A stretch of DNA of 23,583 nucleotides from an uncultured Collinsella sp. GTDB taxonomy: Bacteria; Actinomycetota; Coriobacteriia; Coriobacteriales; Coriobacteriaceae. Each line of letters begins with the position of its first letter. Position 1 is the stretch's first letter. The stretch is taken from positions 1 through 23,583 of the forward strand of contig CABUDQ010000034.1 of assembly GCA_902490365.1 (NCBI GenBank), read 5' to 3'. The notes below the pieces were generated by a model. It did no database searches and was not told the DNA's origin. It saw only the letters and a list, made by a program, of their open reading frames with translations. Below, piece by piece: positions 7,539 through 15,160 of this stretch. The position numbers were made by a program, and so were the translations under genes.

Positions 7539-7567
7539 CCCGGCATTCGTCTTGGTAAGCAATTCAT
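7514..7567 (-). CDS. Putative 17-residue leader peptide upstream of metY
   Basis: The reading frame MNCLPRRMPGSCLRPSA starts at an ATG (7567) with a strong ribosome site, AAAGGAGG, about 7 nt upstream, inside the metY 5' leader. Two of its 17 residues are Cys and two are Met, the products of the pathway. Its last codons overlap the hairpin at 7507-7538. Cysteine-responsive leader peptides are known for sulfur genes in other actinobacteria; this one is inferred by position and composition, and I do not recognise its sequence. Confidence 0.5.
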   Translation of the reverse strand: MNCLPRRMPGSCLRPSA

Positions 7568-7635
7568 ATGCAGGCCTCCTTTCGCGTCCCGGTTCCGTAG
7601 TTGGCTTAATTACCTACCGCCTTTGTGTGTTTTAA

Positions 7636-7664
7636 ATAGTACGGGCATTGTCTCCCTCGGTCAA
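7636..7664 (-). promoter_or_regulatory. metY promoter
   Basis: TTGACC (7659-7664) and TACTAT (7636-7641) with an exact 17-bp spacer, on the minus strand. Transcription would start near 7629, leaving about 175 nt of leader before metY. Confidence 0.75.
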
Positions 7665-7686
7665 TCACTTAAATGCGCTAACTTGT

Positions 7687-7709
7687 TATCGGTTTTTTAG
7701 ATAGCTATC
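7687..7709. promoter_or_regulatory. Candidate LysR operator between metY and lysR
   Basis: The perfect palindrome GATAGCTATC (7700-7709) is preceded by TATC (7687-7690), so TATC-N9-GATA also forms an inverted pair. It directly abuts the ribosome site of the LysR gene, a usual place for autoregulation, and lies 23 bp upstream of the metY -35 box. Confidence 0.4.
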
Positions 7710-7725
7710 GAAAGGACGGGCGCCA

Positions 7726-8628
7726 ATGACCCTCCAGCAGCTTCGCTTTTTGATCGCCGTGGCAGAGTCCGGATCGATCAACGCCGCAGCCCAGCGCCTC
7801 TATACGGCACAGTCCAATATCTCCAATGCCGTCAAAAACCTAGAGCAGGAGCTCCATCTGGAGATCTTTACGCGCTCCAGCCGCGGCGTCACGCTCACCA
7901 ACGACGGCACCGAGCTTTTGGGCTATGCGCGCCAGGTCGTAGAGCAGGCCGACATGCTCGAGGCGCGCTACGAGGACGGCGGCACCCCGCAAGCCCGCCT
8001 CGCCATTTCCGCCCAGCACTACGCCTTTTCGGTCGAGGCCTTTGTCAACGTGGTCGAGCGCTGCCGCGACAGCAAGTTCGAGTTCATCATGCGAGAGACC
8101 ACCACAGCGCAGATCATCGACGACGTACGCGCGTTTCGCAGCGATATCGGCATTCTGTATCTGGACGACTTTAACGCCCGCGTTCTGCAGAAGGCCTTCG
8201 CCGATGCCCGTGCAAGCTTCCATCCCCTATTCGACGCGACGGTCCACGTCTTCGTTAGCGAGCGCCACCCGCTCGCACGCCGCCCGCAGCTGTCCCTTGC
8301 CGACCTCACGCCCTATACGCGCTACAGCTTTGAACAGGGGACCTCAAACTCCTTCTATTACGCCGAGGAACCTTTTAGCTATATCCCTTGCGACCGCAAC
8401 ATACGAATCTCGGACCGCGGAACACTTACTAACTTACTTATCACGTCGAACGGTTACACCCTGTCGACCGGTGTCCTCTCCAATGAAATGCAATGGGGTA
8501 TGGCATCGATCCCGTTAGCAGACGCCCCAACGATGCACGTAGGCTATATCATGCACGACGAGCGCAAGCCCTCTCCCCTCTTGCAGCAATACCTCGACGA
8601 GCTCAACCGCATCATCCATGCCAACTAA
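7726..8628 (+). CDS. LysR family transcriptional regulator
   Basis: 300 residues. The N-terminal winged helix-turn-helix covers about residues 1-60 (MTLQQLRFLIAVAESGSINA, then AAQRLYTAQSNISNAVKNLE), with the usual co-inducer-binding domain from about 90 on. The ATG at 7726 follows AAAGGA at 8-10 nt. It is divergent from metY with a 273-bp gap holding the metY promoter and a palindrome next to its own start, so it probably controls metY and itself, perhaps sensing O-acetylserine, O-acetylhomoserine or sulfur status. That target is inferred only from position. The next gene, rnhA, is 99 bp downstream and has its own TACAAT -10-like box at 8684-8689. Confidence 0.9.
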   Translation: MTLQQLRFLIAVAESGSINAAAQRLYTAQSNISNAVKNLEQELHLEIFTRSSRGVTLTNDGTELLGYARQVVEQADMLEARYEDGGTPQARLAISAQHYAFSVEAFVNVVERCRDSKFEFIMRETTTAQIIDDVRAFRSDIGILYLDDFNARVLQKAFADARASFHPLFDATVHVFVSERHPLARRPQLSLADLTPYTRYSFEQGTSNSFYYAEEPFSYIPCDRNIRISDRGTLTNLLITSNGYTLSTGVLSNEMQWGMASIPLADAPTMHVGYIMHDERKPSPLLQQYLDELNRIIHAN

Positions 8629-8727
8629 CAGTCGGAAGACGGGGTAGAAATCGTAGATTGCTGGCCCCCGGCGGGCATGGCGCTACAATGGTCACTCACA
8701 TGAAATGCACTCAACGAAAGGAAGCCC

Positions 8728-9213
8728 GTGAAGGTCATCATCTATACCGACGGCTCGGCCCGATCAAATCCGGGACGCGGCGGCTACGGCGCCGTGCTCA
8801 AATACACCAACCCCGCCGGCAAGACCTTTACCTCCGAGCTTTCACGCGGCTACGCCAAGACCACCAACAACCGCATGGAGCTCATGGCCGTTATCGTGGC
8901 GCTCGAGGCACTCAACCGCCCCTGCGAGGTCGAAGTCCATTCCGATTCGCAGTACGTCGTCAACGCCTTTAACAAGCACTGGATCGACGGCTGGAAAAAG
9001 CGCGGGTGGAAAACCTCCAACAAGCAGCCCGTTAAGAACCTCGACCTGTGGGAGCGTCTGCTTGCCGCAAAGAGCCAGCATAAGGTGGAGTTCATCTGGG
9101 TGAAGGGGCATGCCGGCCATGAGCTCAACGAGCGCTGCGACGAGCTTGCCACCACGGCGGCCGACGGCAGCAACCTCGATATCGACGCCGGCTTTAACGA
9201 GAGAGACCTGTAA
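8728..9213 (+). CDS. rnhA: Ribonuclease HI
   Basis: Degrades the RNA strand of RNA-DNA hybrids (Okazaki primers, R-loops) in the cytosol, using two metal ions. 161 residues, normal for the family. Catalytic residues are all visible: D8 (IYTDGSARSNPG), E51 (NNRMEL), D73 (VHSDSQYV), H128 (VKGHAGH) and D138 (RCDELA). The Trp-rich basic handle (HWIDGWKKRGWKTSNKQPVKN, about residues 84-104) of type-1 enzymes is present. The start is a GTG at 8728 behind GAAAGGAAG. It appears to be a single-gene unit between LysR and a Gfo/Idh gene. Confidence 0.95.
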   Translation: MKVIIYTDGSARSNPGRGGYGAVLKYTNPAGKTFTSELSRGYAKTTNNRMELMAVIVALEALNRPCEVEVHSDSQYVVNAFNKHWIDGWKKRGWKTSNKQPVKNLDLWERLLAAKSQHKVEFIWVKGHAGHELNERCDELATTAADGSNLDIDAGFNERDL

Positions 9214-9288
9214 CGGCGTTTTCGCACGCTATTTCCTGCCCCCTCGCGCTACACTCATCCTGTAAACCGAACGGCACGAGGGGGACAC

Positions 9289-10395
9289 ATGCTGCGCATA
9301 GCGACCATCGGCACATCCATGATCACCGACGACTTTATCCAAGTCGTCAATGCAAACGACCAGGCTGTATTCGTAGGCACGCTCTCGCGCAACGCCGAGC
9401 GCGGCGCTGCCTTTACCGCTGAGCGCGGCGGCGAGCGCAACTTCACCGCACTTGACGAGCTTGCGTCCACCGACGACGTCGACGCCGTCTACATCGGCAG
9501 CCCCAATGCGCTCCACTACGAGCAGGCGCTCGCCTGTATCGCCGGAGGCAAGCACGTTATCGTCGAAAAGCCCTTTTGTGCCACCGAGGCGCAGGCGCTG
9601 GAAGTCTTCCGCGCTGCCGAGGCAGCAGGTGTCGTAGCCCTCGAGGCCATGCGCCCGCTCCACGACCCCGCTTTCCACGCCATCGAGGACGCTCTGGGCG
9701 AAATTGCGCCCATTCGCCGCGCCTCACTGCGCTTTGGCAAGTACTCCTCGCGCTACAACGAAATCCTCGCAGGACGCGCCAGCAACATCTTCGATTGCAA
9801 TATGGCATCGGGCTCCCTCATGGACATCGGCGTCTATACCGTCGAGCCCATGGTCGAGATCTTCGGCATGCCCTCCGGTCTCACCAGCATGACCACGCTG
9901 CTCGATCCCTCAACGCAAGAGCTCACCCATGGCCCCATCGACGGTTGCGGCTCCATTCTCGCCAGCTATGGCGGAGGCCGCATCTCCGTCGAACTTGCGC
10001 ATTCAAAGATCACCAACGACCTGCTGCCCTCGCAAATCGAAGGCGAGCGCGGCACCATCCATATTGACCATCTGTCCACGCCCCGCAACGTCCGCATCGA
10101 CTACCGCGGCGACGTCGTACGTGGCTCGGCGACCGAGGCACCGCGCGAACAGGGCGACAACGGCCGCGTGCTCGACCTGCCCGAATCGAGCAACACTATG
10201 GAATACGAACTCACAGACTTTATCAGCGCCATCGGCGGCATCGATAACGTTAAGGAAGAGATTTGGGAGACCCCGGCGGGACGCCACGAGCTTGGCCACT
10301 ACCGCGATGTCACGCTCGTCTCACTGCGCATCATGGATGCCGTGCGCCAGCAGGCCGGCATAACCTTCCCGGCCGATGCAGGCAAGCAGGCATAG
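9289..10395 (+). CDS. Gfo/Idh/MocA family oxidoreductase with atypical nucleotide loop
   Basis: 368 residues, predicted NAD(P)-dependent dehydrogenase of unknown substrate. The family EKP motif is at residues 93-95 (VIVEKPF), and the C-terminal half has a GSLMDIGVY segment typical of the family. The N-terminal dinucleotide loop reads IATIGTSMITDDF rather than the usual GxGxxG, so cofactor binding may differ; similar GTSxIT loops occur in some subfamilies. The ATG at 9289 follows GAGGGGG. Its stop is 2 bp before the acylphosphatase start, so the two are co-transcribed and probably translationally coupled. It resembles the protein at 852-1871 only at family level. Confidence 0.88.
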   Translation: MLRIATIGTSMITDDFIQVVNANDQAVFVGTLSRNAERGAAFTAERGGERNFTALDELASTDDVDAVYIGSPNALHYEQALACIAGGKHVIVEKPFCATEAQALEVFRAAEAAGVVALEAMRPLHDPAFHAIEDALGEIAPIRRASLRFGKYSSRYNEILAGRASNIFDCNMASGSLMDIGVYTVEPMVEIFGMPSGLTSMTTLLDPSTQELTHGPIDGCGSILASYGGGRISVELAHSKITNDLLPSQIEGERGTIHIDHLSTPRNVRIDYRGDVVRGSATEAPREQGDNGRVLDLPESSNTMEYELTDFISAIGGIDNVKEEIWETPAGRHELGHYRDVTLVSLRIMDAVRQQAGITFPADAGKQA

Positions 10396-10397
10396 CG

Positions 10398-10808
10398 ATG
10401 GGTCTCTTCGATACGTTCTTCTCCAGCGTCACCGGTGGCAGTCGAGAGCCTCAAAAACCATCAAACGTCGAGCTCGAGCTGCGCCGCAGGCTTACTGTGC
10501 TCGCAAGCGACGAGGCCACTCAAGACGCTCCCCTGCGCTATTTCCTGCGCTGGGAGGGGCAAGTCCAGGGCGTCGGTTTTCGCTTTACCAACACCAACCT
10601 CGCGCAGGCACGCGCACTCACCGGCTGGGTGCGCAACATGGAAGACGGCTCAGTCGAGATGGAGATACAGGGGGCTCCGGCAAACATCCTATCTCATCTC
10701 GAGGCGCTTCATGCCTCCTACGAGCGCATGGGAACGCGTTTTCGCCTCGTAGACGCCCAGACCCGAGCCCCACTTGCCAATGAAGACGGTTTCATTCCTC
10801 GTTATTAG
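10398..10808 (+). CDS. acyP: Acylphosphatase with N-terminal extension
   Basis: Hydrolyses acyl phosphates such as acetyl phosphate. 136 residues against the usual ~90. The acylphosphatase domain runs from about residue 47 to the end, with the signature GQVQGVGFRF holding the catalytic arginine R62 and the GWVRNMEDGSVE segment holding the catalytic asparagine N80. The first ~45 residues (MGLFDTFFSSVTGGSREPQK and on) are an added, probably disordered stretch. The start at 10398 lies 2 bp after the Gfo/Idh stop, which argues for coupling. The PerR-like gene follows after 61 bp. Confidence 0.9.
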   Translation: MGLFDTFFSSVTGGSREPQKPSNVELELRRRLTVLASDEATQDAPLRYFLRWEGQVQGVGFRFTNTNLAQARALTGWVRNMEDGSVEMEIQGAPANILSHLEALHASYERMGTRFRLVDAQTRAPLANEDGFIPRY

Positions 10809-10869
10809 TATTGTGTGCTAAATACGGTATCATTTACCTACGACCGTTGATAGAAAAGAGGCGAGGCGC

Positions 10870-11250
10870 ATGGCGGTGCAAAGAAGGAATACCAAGCAGC
10901 GAAAGCTGGTTCTCGACGCCGTGCGCCAAAGCTATAACCATCCCACCGCCGACGAAATTTACAACGTCGTGCGCGCGCAGGATGACAAAATCAGCCGTGG
11001 TACGGTCTACCGCAATCTCAATCTCTTGGCCGACGCCGGCGAGATCCTCTCCATCAAGACGCCGGGCGGCAGCCGCTTCGATCGCACGATCGAGCCGCAC
11101 GCACATATCATCTGCACCTCGTGCAGCCGCGTCATCGACGTACCGCTCCCCTTCGATGCCCAGCTCGACGCCAAGGCATCCGAGCAAATCGGCTGGCACG
11201 TCACATCGCACTACACCATCTTCGAGGGTCTCTGCCCCGACTGCCGGTAG
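10870..11250 (+). CDS. Fur family regulator, PerR-like
   Basis: 126-residue DNA-binding metalloregulator. The winged helix covers about residues 1-60, with ISRGTVYRNLNLL as the recognition region. Two CxxC pairs, C82/C85 (CTSC) and C122/C125 (CPDC), should bind the structural zinc. Candidate regulatory-metal residues H24, D71, H77, H79 and D90 match the pattern of PerR (peroxide sensing by metal-catalysed histidine oxidation) better than Fur, but this is judged by eye. The ATG at 10870 follows AGAGG. It ends 15 bp before the convergent HAD gene, with no clear terminator between them. Its targets are not visible here. Confidence 0.87.
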   Translation: MAVQRRNTKQRKLVLDAVRQSYNHPTADEIYNVVRAQDDKISRGTVYRNLNLLADAGEILSIKTPGGSRFDRTIEPHAHIICTSCSRVIDVPLPFDAQLDAKASEQIGWHVTSHYTIFEGLCPDCR

Positions 11251-11265
11251 ATGTTTGGGACATGC

Positions 11266-12063
11266 CTACACAGCAAGTAGACGACGCAGTTCTTCTTCGA
11301 CCGTGCGCGCGTAGCGGACGCGGTCGTTGATGCCGCGCATGCTGGGGTTGCAGCTCTCCATCAGATAGGGATGGCCCACCACGTTGAGCATGTCACGATC
11401 GTTCTCATTGTCGCCAAACGCCATCATCTCATCGGGCGAAATCCCCAGGGCGTGACCGTAATCGGCAAGCGCGGAGCCCTTGCCCGAATCGAAACCGATA
11501 AAGTCCGTCCATTCGGTTCCCGATGTCATGACATCGACTCGATCGCTAAAGTGGCGCTCGAAATACTCCAGCGCCGCCTGCTGCTCCGCCTCGGGCGTCT
11601 GGAAGGCAATCTTAATGACGTCCTCGTCGATGTCTTCGGGACGGTCGACTACCGCCACATCGCAGTGGACCTCATAACGCAGGTGGTCAACAAACGCATC
11701 GTTGCCGCCCATGGTGTAGAGGTGCCCCTCACACGAAAGGGTCACGTCGGCATGGGGATACGCAACCACGGCATTCGCGATATCCATAGCAAGGCTACGC
11801 TCCATGGAACGCTTGACAACGGCACGCCCCTCGCTCATCACCAGGGCTCCGTTTTCGCATACATAGGCGAGTTCATCGGCCACCGGGGCAAACAGGTAGC
11901 GCAAGCTCGCATATTGACGGCCGCTCGCCGGCATAAACACGATACCGCGACGATGCAGCTCATCAATGAGCTCAAAGGCCTCGGAACGCGGCTCGCGCTC
12001 CCCCGGATGCAGCAACGTGCCGTCCAAATCGCATGCAATCAGCTTGATTCCCTCAAGACCCAT
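11266..12063 (-). CDS. HAD-superfamily (Cof-type IIB) phosphatase
   Basis: Predicted cytosolic sugar-phosphate or nucleotide phosphatase. 265 residues, normal for Cof/YbiV-type members. Motif I is DLDGT (D12 nucleophile, D14), motif II is in MPASGRQYASL, motif III is the lysine of FDSGKGSAL, and motif IV is GDNENDRDML. The type IIB cap lies between motifs II and III. The ATG at 12063 has GGGGG about 6 nt upstream. The frame is open much further upstream, but that part overlaps an inverted repeat and the end of the UreE-like gene. Substrate unknown; this family is broad. Confidence 0.9.
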   Translation of the reverse strand: MGLEGIKLIACDLDGTLLHPGEREPRSEAFELIDELHRRGIVFMPASGRQYASLRYLFAPVADELAYVCENGALVMSEGRAVVKRSMERSLAMDIANAVVAYPHADVTLSCEGHLYTMGGNDAFVDHLRYEVHCDVAVVDRPEDIDEDVIKIAFQTPEAEQQAALEYFERHFSDRVDVMTSGTEWTDFIGFDSGKGSALADYGHALGISPDEMMAFGDNENDRDMLNVVGHPYLMESCNPSMRGINDRVRYARTVEEELRRLLAV

Positions 12064-12093
12064 ATGCTTCCCCCAAAGCCTCCTATCAACAGC

Positions 12094-12132
12094 AAGACGG
12101 ACTTTGATTGGTCGCCCCTCAAAGCCCGTCTT
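12094..12132 (-). other. 14-bp inverted repeat between UreE-like and HAD genes
   Basis: AAGACGGACTTTGA (12094-12107) pairs with TCAAAGCCCGTCTT (12119-12132). The one non-Watson-Crick position is a G-U wobble in the minus-strand transcript and an A-C mismatch on the plus strand, which fits an RNA hairpin made with the flanking minus-strand genes. There is no T-run, so it is not a classic terminator. Confidence 0.6.
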
Positions 12133-12146
12133 GCGCATACGCGCGC

Positions 12147-12725
12147 TTAGCCGCGCGTCTTTTTTACGATGGTAAAGTCGGGAGCCATGCTCACGACGAC
12201 ATCCGCCGCGCTCGATGCAAAGCGTCGGTCCGCATCGAGTTCGCGGGTAACCACCGAGAGCCGAACACTCTCGACACCCCGGAGCATACGGCCCAAAACA
12301 GGCTGCACCGGCGTATACATGCGCACGGTATGCTCGTCCGAGTCGCCCCGGAAGAGCGGCGCATGCATGTTGCCGATCTCCCAGCACGCATGCGCGAGCG
12401 CAATCGGATCCATGCGGTCGACTTCGACCAAATAAACCTCGGCGCTGCGCAGGCGCACGACAACCGCCACGGGCACCATGCCCGAACGGTCAATGGCGAG
12501 CACGTCGCCATCGGCAAGACGACCGCCGTCGGTAGCATCCAGCCGAACATCAATCGTGCGCCCCAGCTCCGTCACGCCCACAAACGCGCATACATCGGCC
12601 TGGTCCCAATCGAGCAGCAGCTCGTCAACTTCAAAGACGCCGCCCAACTTCCGGCGAAGCAGGAGTTCATAGGACGGATCGTTGAGATTTCCCAAGCATG
12701 TCGTCGAAACCAGGCGTTCAGGCAT
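12147..12725 (-). CDS. UreE-like protein (urease accessory/nickel chaperone family)
   Basis: 192 residues. Two stretches match the UreE pattern: an N-terminal domain with LADGDVLAIDRSGMVPVAVV, and a C-terminal domain with AHACWEIGNMHAPLF, equivalent to the AYHLGNRH-type motif whose histidine binds nickel at the dimer interface, followed by PVQPVLGRMLRGV. No histidine-rich tail is present. No urease structural gene is in the window. The ATG at 12725 is 3 bp after the stop of the SlyD-like FKBP gene, with GAGGTCGAGGG acting as ribosome site inside that gene's end, so the two are tightly coupled. FKBPs of the SlyD type are known nickel chaperones, so the pair may handle nickel for another enzyme. 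The family call is from motifs only. Confidence 0.6.
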   Translation of the reverse strand: MPERLVSTTCLGNLNDPSYELLLRRKLGGVFEVDELLLDWDQADVCAFVGVTELGRTIDVRLDATDGGRLADGDVLAIDRSGMVPVAVVVRLRSAEVYLVEVDRMDPIALAHACWEIGNMHAPLFRGDSDEHTVRMYTPVQPVLGRMLRGVESVRLSVVTRELDADRRFASSAADVVVSMAPDFTIVKKTRG

Positions 12726-12728
12726 ACT

Positions 12729-13157
12729 CTAACCCTCGACCTCAACGAGCTCGATATCAAAGTTGAGGTCCTTGCCGGCCAACTCGTGGTTGGCGTCGAG
12801 CGTCACAGCCTCGGGCGTCACGTCAATGACGACGGCGGGAACGGGCATGCCGCTCGGCGTGGACAGGAAGAGCTTCATGCCCTTCTCGATCTGCTCGATG
12901 TTGGGAACCTGCTCGGCCGGGAAGGTCAGAACCATCTCGGGATTGTGCTCGCCGTAGGCATCGGCAGCAGGAATGTGCACGGTCTTCTTCTCGCCCACCT
13001 GCATGTCGACAACAGCGGCGTCGAAGCCCTTGATCATCTGGCCGGCGCCGCAGGTGAACTCCAGCGGCTCACCGCGATCGTAGGAGCTATCGAACTGCGT
13101 GCCGTCGTCGAGCGTGCCACGATAATGGGTCTTAACCTTCTTGCCCTGGTTGGACAT
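12729..13157 (-). CDS. FKBP-type peptidyl-prolyl isomerase, SlyD-like
   Basis: 142-residue cytosolic prolyl isomerase and chaperone. The FKBP core is split by an insert-in-flap domain in the SlyD manner: strands with YRGTLDDGTQFDSSYDRGEP and GAGQMIKGFDAAVVDM, then the insert from about YGEHNPEM to VIDVT, and a closing LDANHELAGKDLNFDIELVEV. The Cys/His-rich nickel-binding tail of E. coli SlyD is absent. The ATG at 13157 follows GGAGG at 6-nt spacing. It is the first gene of an operon with the UreE-like gene, and diverges from the M19 dipeptidase. A TATAGT -10-like box is at 13216-13221 on the minus strand. Confidence 0.9.
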   Translation of the reverse strand: MSNQGKKVKTHYRGTLDDGTQFDSSYDRGEPLEFTCGAGQMIKGFDAAVVDMQVGEKKTVHIPAADAYGEHNPEMVLTFPAEQVPNIEQIEKGMKLFLSTPSGMPVPAVVIDVTPEAVTLDANHELAGKDLNFDIELVEVEG

Positions 13158-13277
13158 GGTAACCTCCGTGATAAGGGCGGCGCACAACGCGGGCCGCCAT
13201 GAACATATGGCGCTAACTATACCCTAGTCATACAATTCAAAGACAGTTTGCAAAGAAACGCTGCAACCGGAGGAACC

Positions 13278-14291
13278 ATGGCATATCCCGTATTTGACCT
13301 ACACTGCGACACCGCCGACCGCATCGGCTGGGCCACGCTCGATCTCGACCTGCGCTTTACCGCCGGCACCGACGGTTATTTCCCCGGCGACGAAACGCAT
13401 CCGCAAGATTTCGATCTCATCGAGGGCAACGCCTGCGCCATCTCGCTCGCAAAGATCGGCAACACGCCGTGGGCACAGTGCTTCGCCACGTTTGTCCCCG
13501 ACGAGATTCCCACCGCCCACGCAGCGCGCTTCCAGGCGCAGATCATGGCGCACATGAGCGGCCAGGCAATGCTCAACCACGACCGCATGGTCAACGTACG
13601 TAGCGCCGCTGACATTCGCCCTGCGCTCGAAGACGGCAAGGTCGCCTGCATCCACACTATCGAAAACGCCACGTTCTTTGCCGAGGACCCCGCGCTGATC
13701 GAGGTGCTCAAGAGCCTGGGCGTACTCATGTCATCACTCAGCTGGAACGCGCAGGGACCGCTCGCGAGCGGACACGACACCCATGCCGGCCTCACCGCCG
13801 CCGGCATCGAGGCACTTACACAGATGGAGCACGCCGGCATGGTGCTCGACGTCTCCCACCTCAACGATGAGTGCTTTGACGAGGTTGTCGCCCACGCCAC
13901 GCGTCCCTTCGTCGCCAGCCACTCCAACTCCCGTGCGGTTTGCGGCGTCAAACGCAACCTTACCGACGACCAGTTCCGCACCATTCGCGACATGGGTGGC
14001 ATCGTCGGCCTCAACTACTGCAGCGAGTTCCTTTCCAACGACGCAACCGACGAAACCGCCGCAGACGTCACCTTCGACCAGCTGGCGGCACATATCGAGC
14101 ACTGGCTCGACCTGGGCGGCGAAGATGTCATCGCACTCGGCGGCGACTGGGACGGCGCCAAGGTACCCGACTTCCTCTCTGATGCCAGCAAGATGCCCGA
14201 ATTCCAGAACATGCTCTCCAAGCACTTTGGCAAGACCGTGATGCAGAAGCTCTGCAGCGACAACGCGCTCGCCTTCTTCGAGCGCTATTAA
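13278..14291 (+). CDS. Membrane dipeptidase family (M19) zinc peptidase
   Basis: 337-residue dipeptidase, probably cytosolic since no signal peptide is seen. Metal-site residues are H9 and D11 (FDLHCDT), E129 (HTIENA), H194 (LDVSHLND) and H215 (ASHSNSRAV), with the catalytic aspartate near D290 in GGDWDGA. It should cleave dipeptides, including some with D-residues. The ATG at 13278 follows GGAGGAACC; the in-frame ATG at 13248 has no ribosome site. A TACAAT box at 13231-13236 may be its -10. The hairpin at 14319-14356 follows the gene. Confidence 0.92.
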   Translation: MAYPVFDLHCDTADRIGWATLDLDLRFTAGTDGYFPGDETHPQDFDLIEGNACAISLAKIGNTPWAQCFATFVPDEIPTAHAARFQAQIMAHMSGQAMLNHDRMVNVRSAADIRPALEDGKVACIHTIENATFFAEDPALIEVLKSLGVLMSSLSWNAQGPLASGHDTHAGLTAAGIEALTQMEHAGMVLDVSHLNDECFDEVVAHATRPFVASHSNSRAVCGVKRNLTDDQFRTIRDMGGIVGLNYCSEFLSNDATDETAADVTFDQLAAHIEHWLDLGGEDVIALGGDWDGAKVPDFLSDASKMPEFQNMLSKHFGKTVMQKLCSDNALAFFERY

Positions 14292-14318
14292 GAGCGCAAT
14301 TAATTTCGCATCCCTTGA

Positions 14319-14356
14319 GCGGGCCGGCATGCCGAGCGGTCGACATGCCGGCCCGT
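14319..14356. other. Inverted repeat between the M19 and YgjP-like genes
   Basis: GGGCCGGCATG (14321-14331) and CATGCCGGCCC (14344-14354) form a perfect 11-bp stem, extended outward by one more pair and a wobble. There is no T-run on either strand. It lies 30 bp after the M19 stop and about 10 bp before the ribosome site of the next gene, so it may slow transcription or protect mRNA rather than terminate it. Confidence 0.65.
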
Positions 14357-14377
14357 CCCCAATCTGAAGGATCACAT

Positions 14378-15154
14378 TTGACGCAGCAATTTACGATTTC
14401 CGTACCCCGACCGGATGGAACGCTCATCCCCGTCGTCGTTACCAAAAAGCGCGTCAAGAACTTTAACCTACGCGTCACATCGAGCGGCGAGGTCCACGCC
14501 AGCGCACCGCTCGGCGCCAGCCACGAGCGCATCGAAGCGTTTGTGAAGCGCAACAGCGCCTGGATTATCAGCCGACTTGCCCAACGTGAGCAACGTCAGG
14601 CGACAGCGCGAGAGCCGCTCAGCCCCTCGTCCATCATTGCACTTTGGGGCAAGCCCATCACGGTACAGGACGCACTCGATCACAACTTTGCATCGCCCGC
14701 ACCGCGACCCAAGCAGGCCACCTTCGCAAGTTTTATGGGTACCGACGAATCGGACGAAAGCCCACAGGCCAAGCGGCGCGCAATCCTCGACGGCCTAACG
14801 TCCGACGAGCTCCAAGCCCACATCGACCAGCTCTACGCGTCCGAGGTCACCGCAGCGCTACGCGACATCGTGCACGCGTACGAAATCGCAATGGGCGTCA
14901 CCGTGGCCCGCGTCTCCGTGCGCAGCATGAAAACGCGTTGGGGCTCCTGCACACCCAAAACCGGCGCCATTCGCATCGCGCGCGAGCTCGCCGCCTACCC
15001 TGTCGAATGCCTCGACATGGTTGTCGCCCACGAGCTCGTCCATCTGCTCGAGCCGAGCCACAATCAGCGCTTTCACGCCCTGCTCGACACGTACTGTCCC
15101 AACAATAGAGCACTGTCTCAGCGGCTCAAGCAGCCACCCCTCAACAAGCTCTAG
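14378..15154 (+). CDS. YgjP-like metal-dependent hydrolase (M48/SprT-like)
   Basis: 258 residues. The zinc motif HELVH is at 218-222, with H228 or H233 (PSHNQRFH) as the third ligand. The preceding MKTRWGSCTPKTGAIRIARE segment (184-203) is the signature of this DUF45/YgjP group. A charged insert of about 25 residues (FMGTDESDESPQAKRRAILD, around 119-138) separates the N-terminal beta region from the catalytic half. The substrate is unknown; relatives are predicted intracellular proteases. I use a TTG start at 14378 with GAAGG 7 nt upstream. An ATG at 14315 is in frame, but the added residues would be translated through the inverted repeat. It converges on folB with a 6-bp gap. Confidence 0.85.
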   Translation: MTQQFTISVPRPDGTLIPVVVTKKRVKNFNLRVTSSGEVHASAPLGASHERIEAFVKRNSAWIISRLAQREQRQATAREPLSPSSIIALWGKPITVQDALDHNFASPAPRPKQATFASFMGTDESDESPQAKRRAILDGLTSDELQAHIDQLYASEVTAALRDIVHAYEIAMGVTVARVSVRSMKTRWGSCTPKTGAIRIARELAAYPVECLDMVVAHELVHLLEPSHNQRFHALLDTYCPNNRALSQRLKQPPLNKL

Positions 15155-15160
15155 CGTCGA

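Noticed and set aside
7453..7629. Possible SAM or other known riboswitch in the metY leader
   Set aside because: I could not find the conserved cores of SAM riboswitch classes; the leader is better explained by the short ORF and hairpin.
12108..13202. 364-residue plus-strand frame
   Set aside because: Antisense shadow of the UreE-like and FKBP genes.
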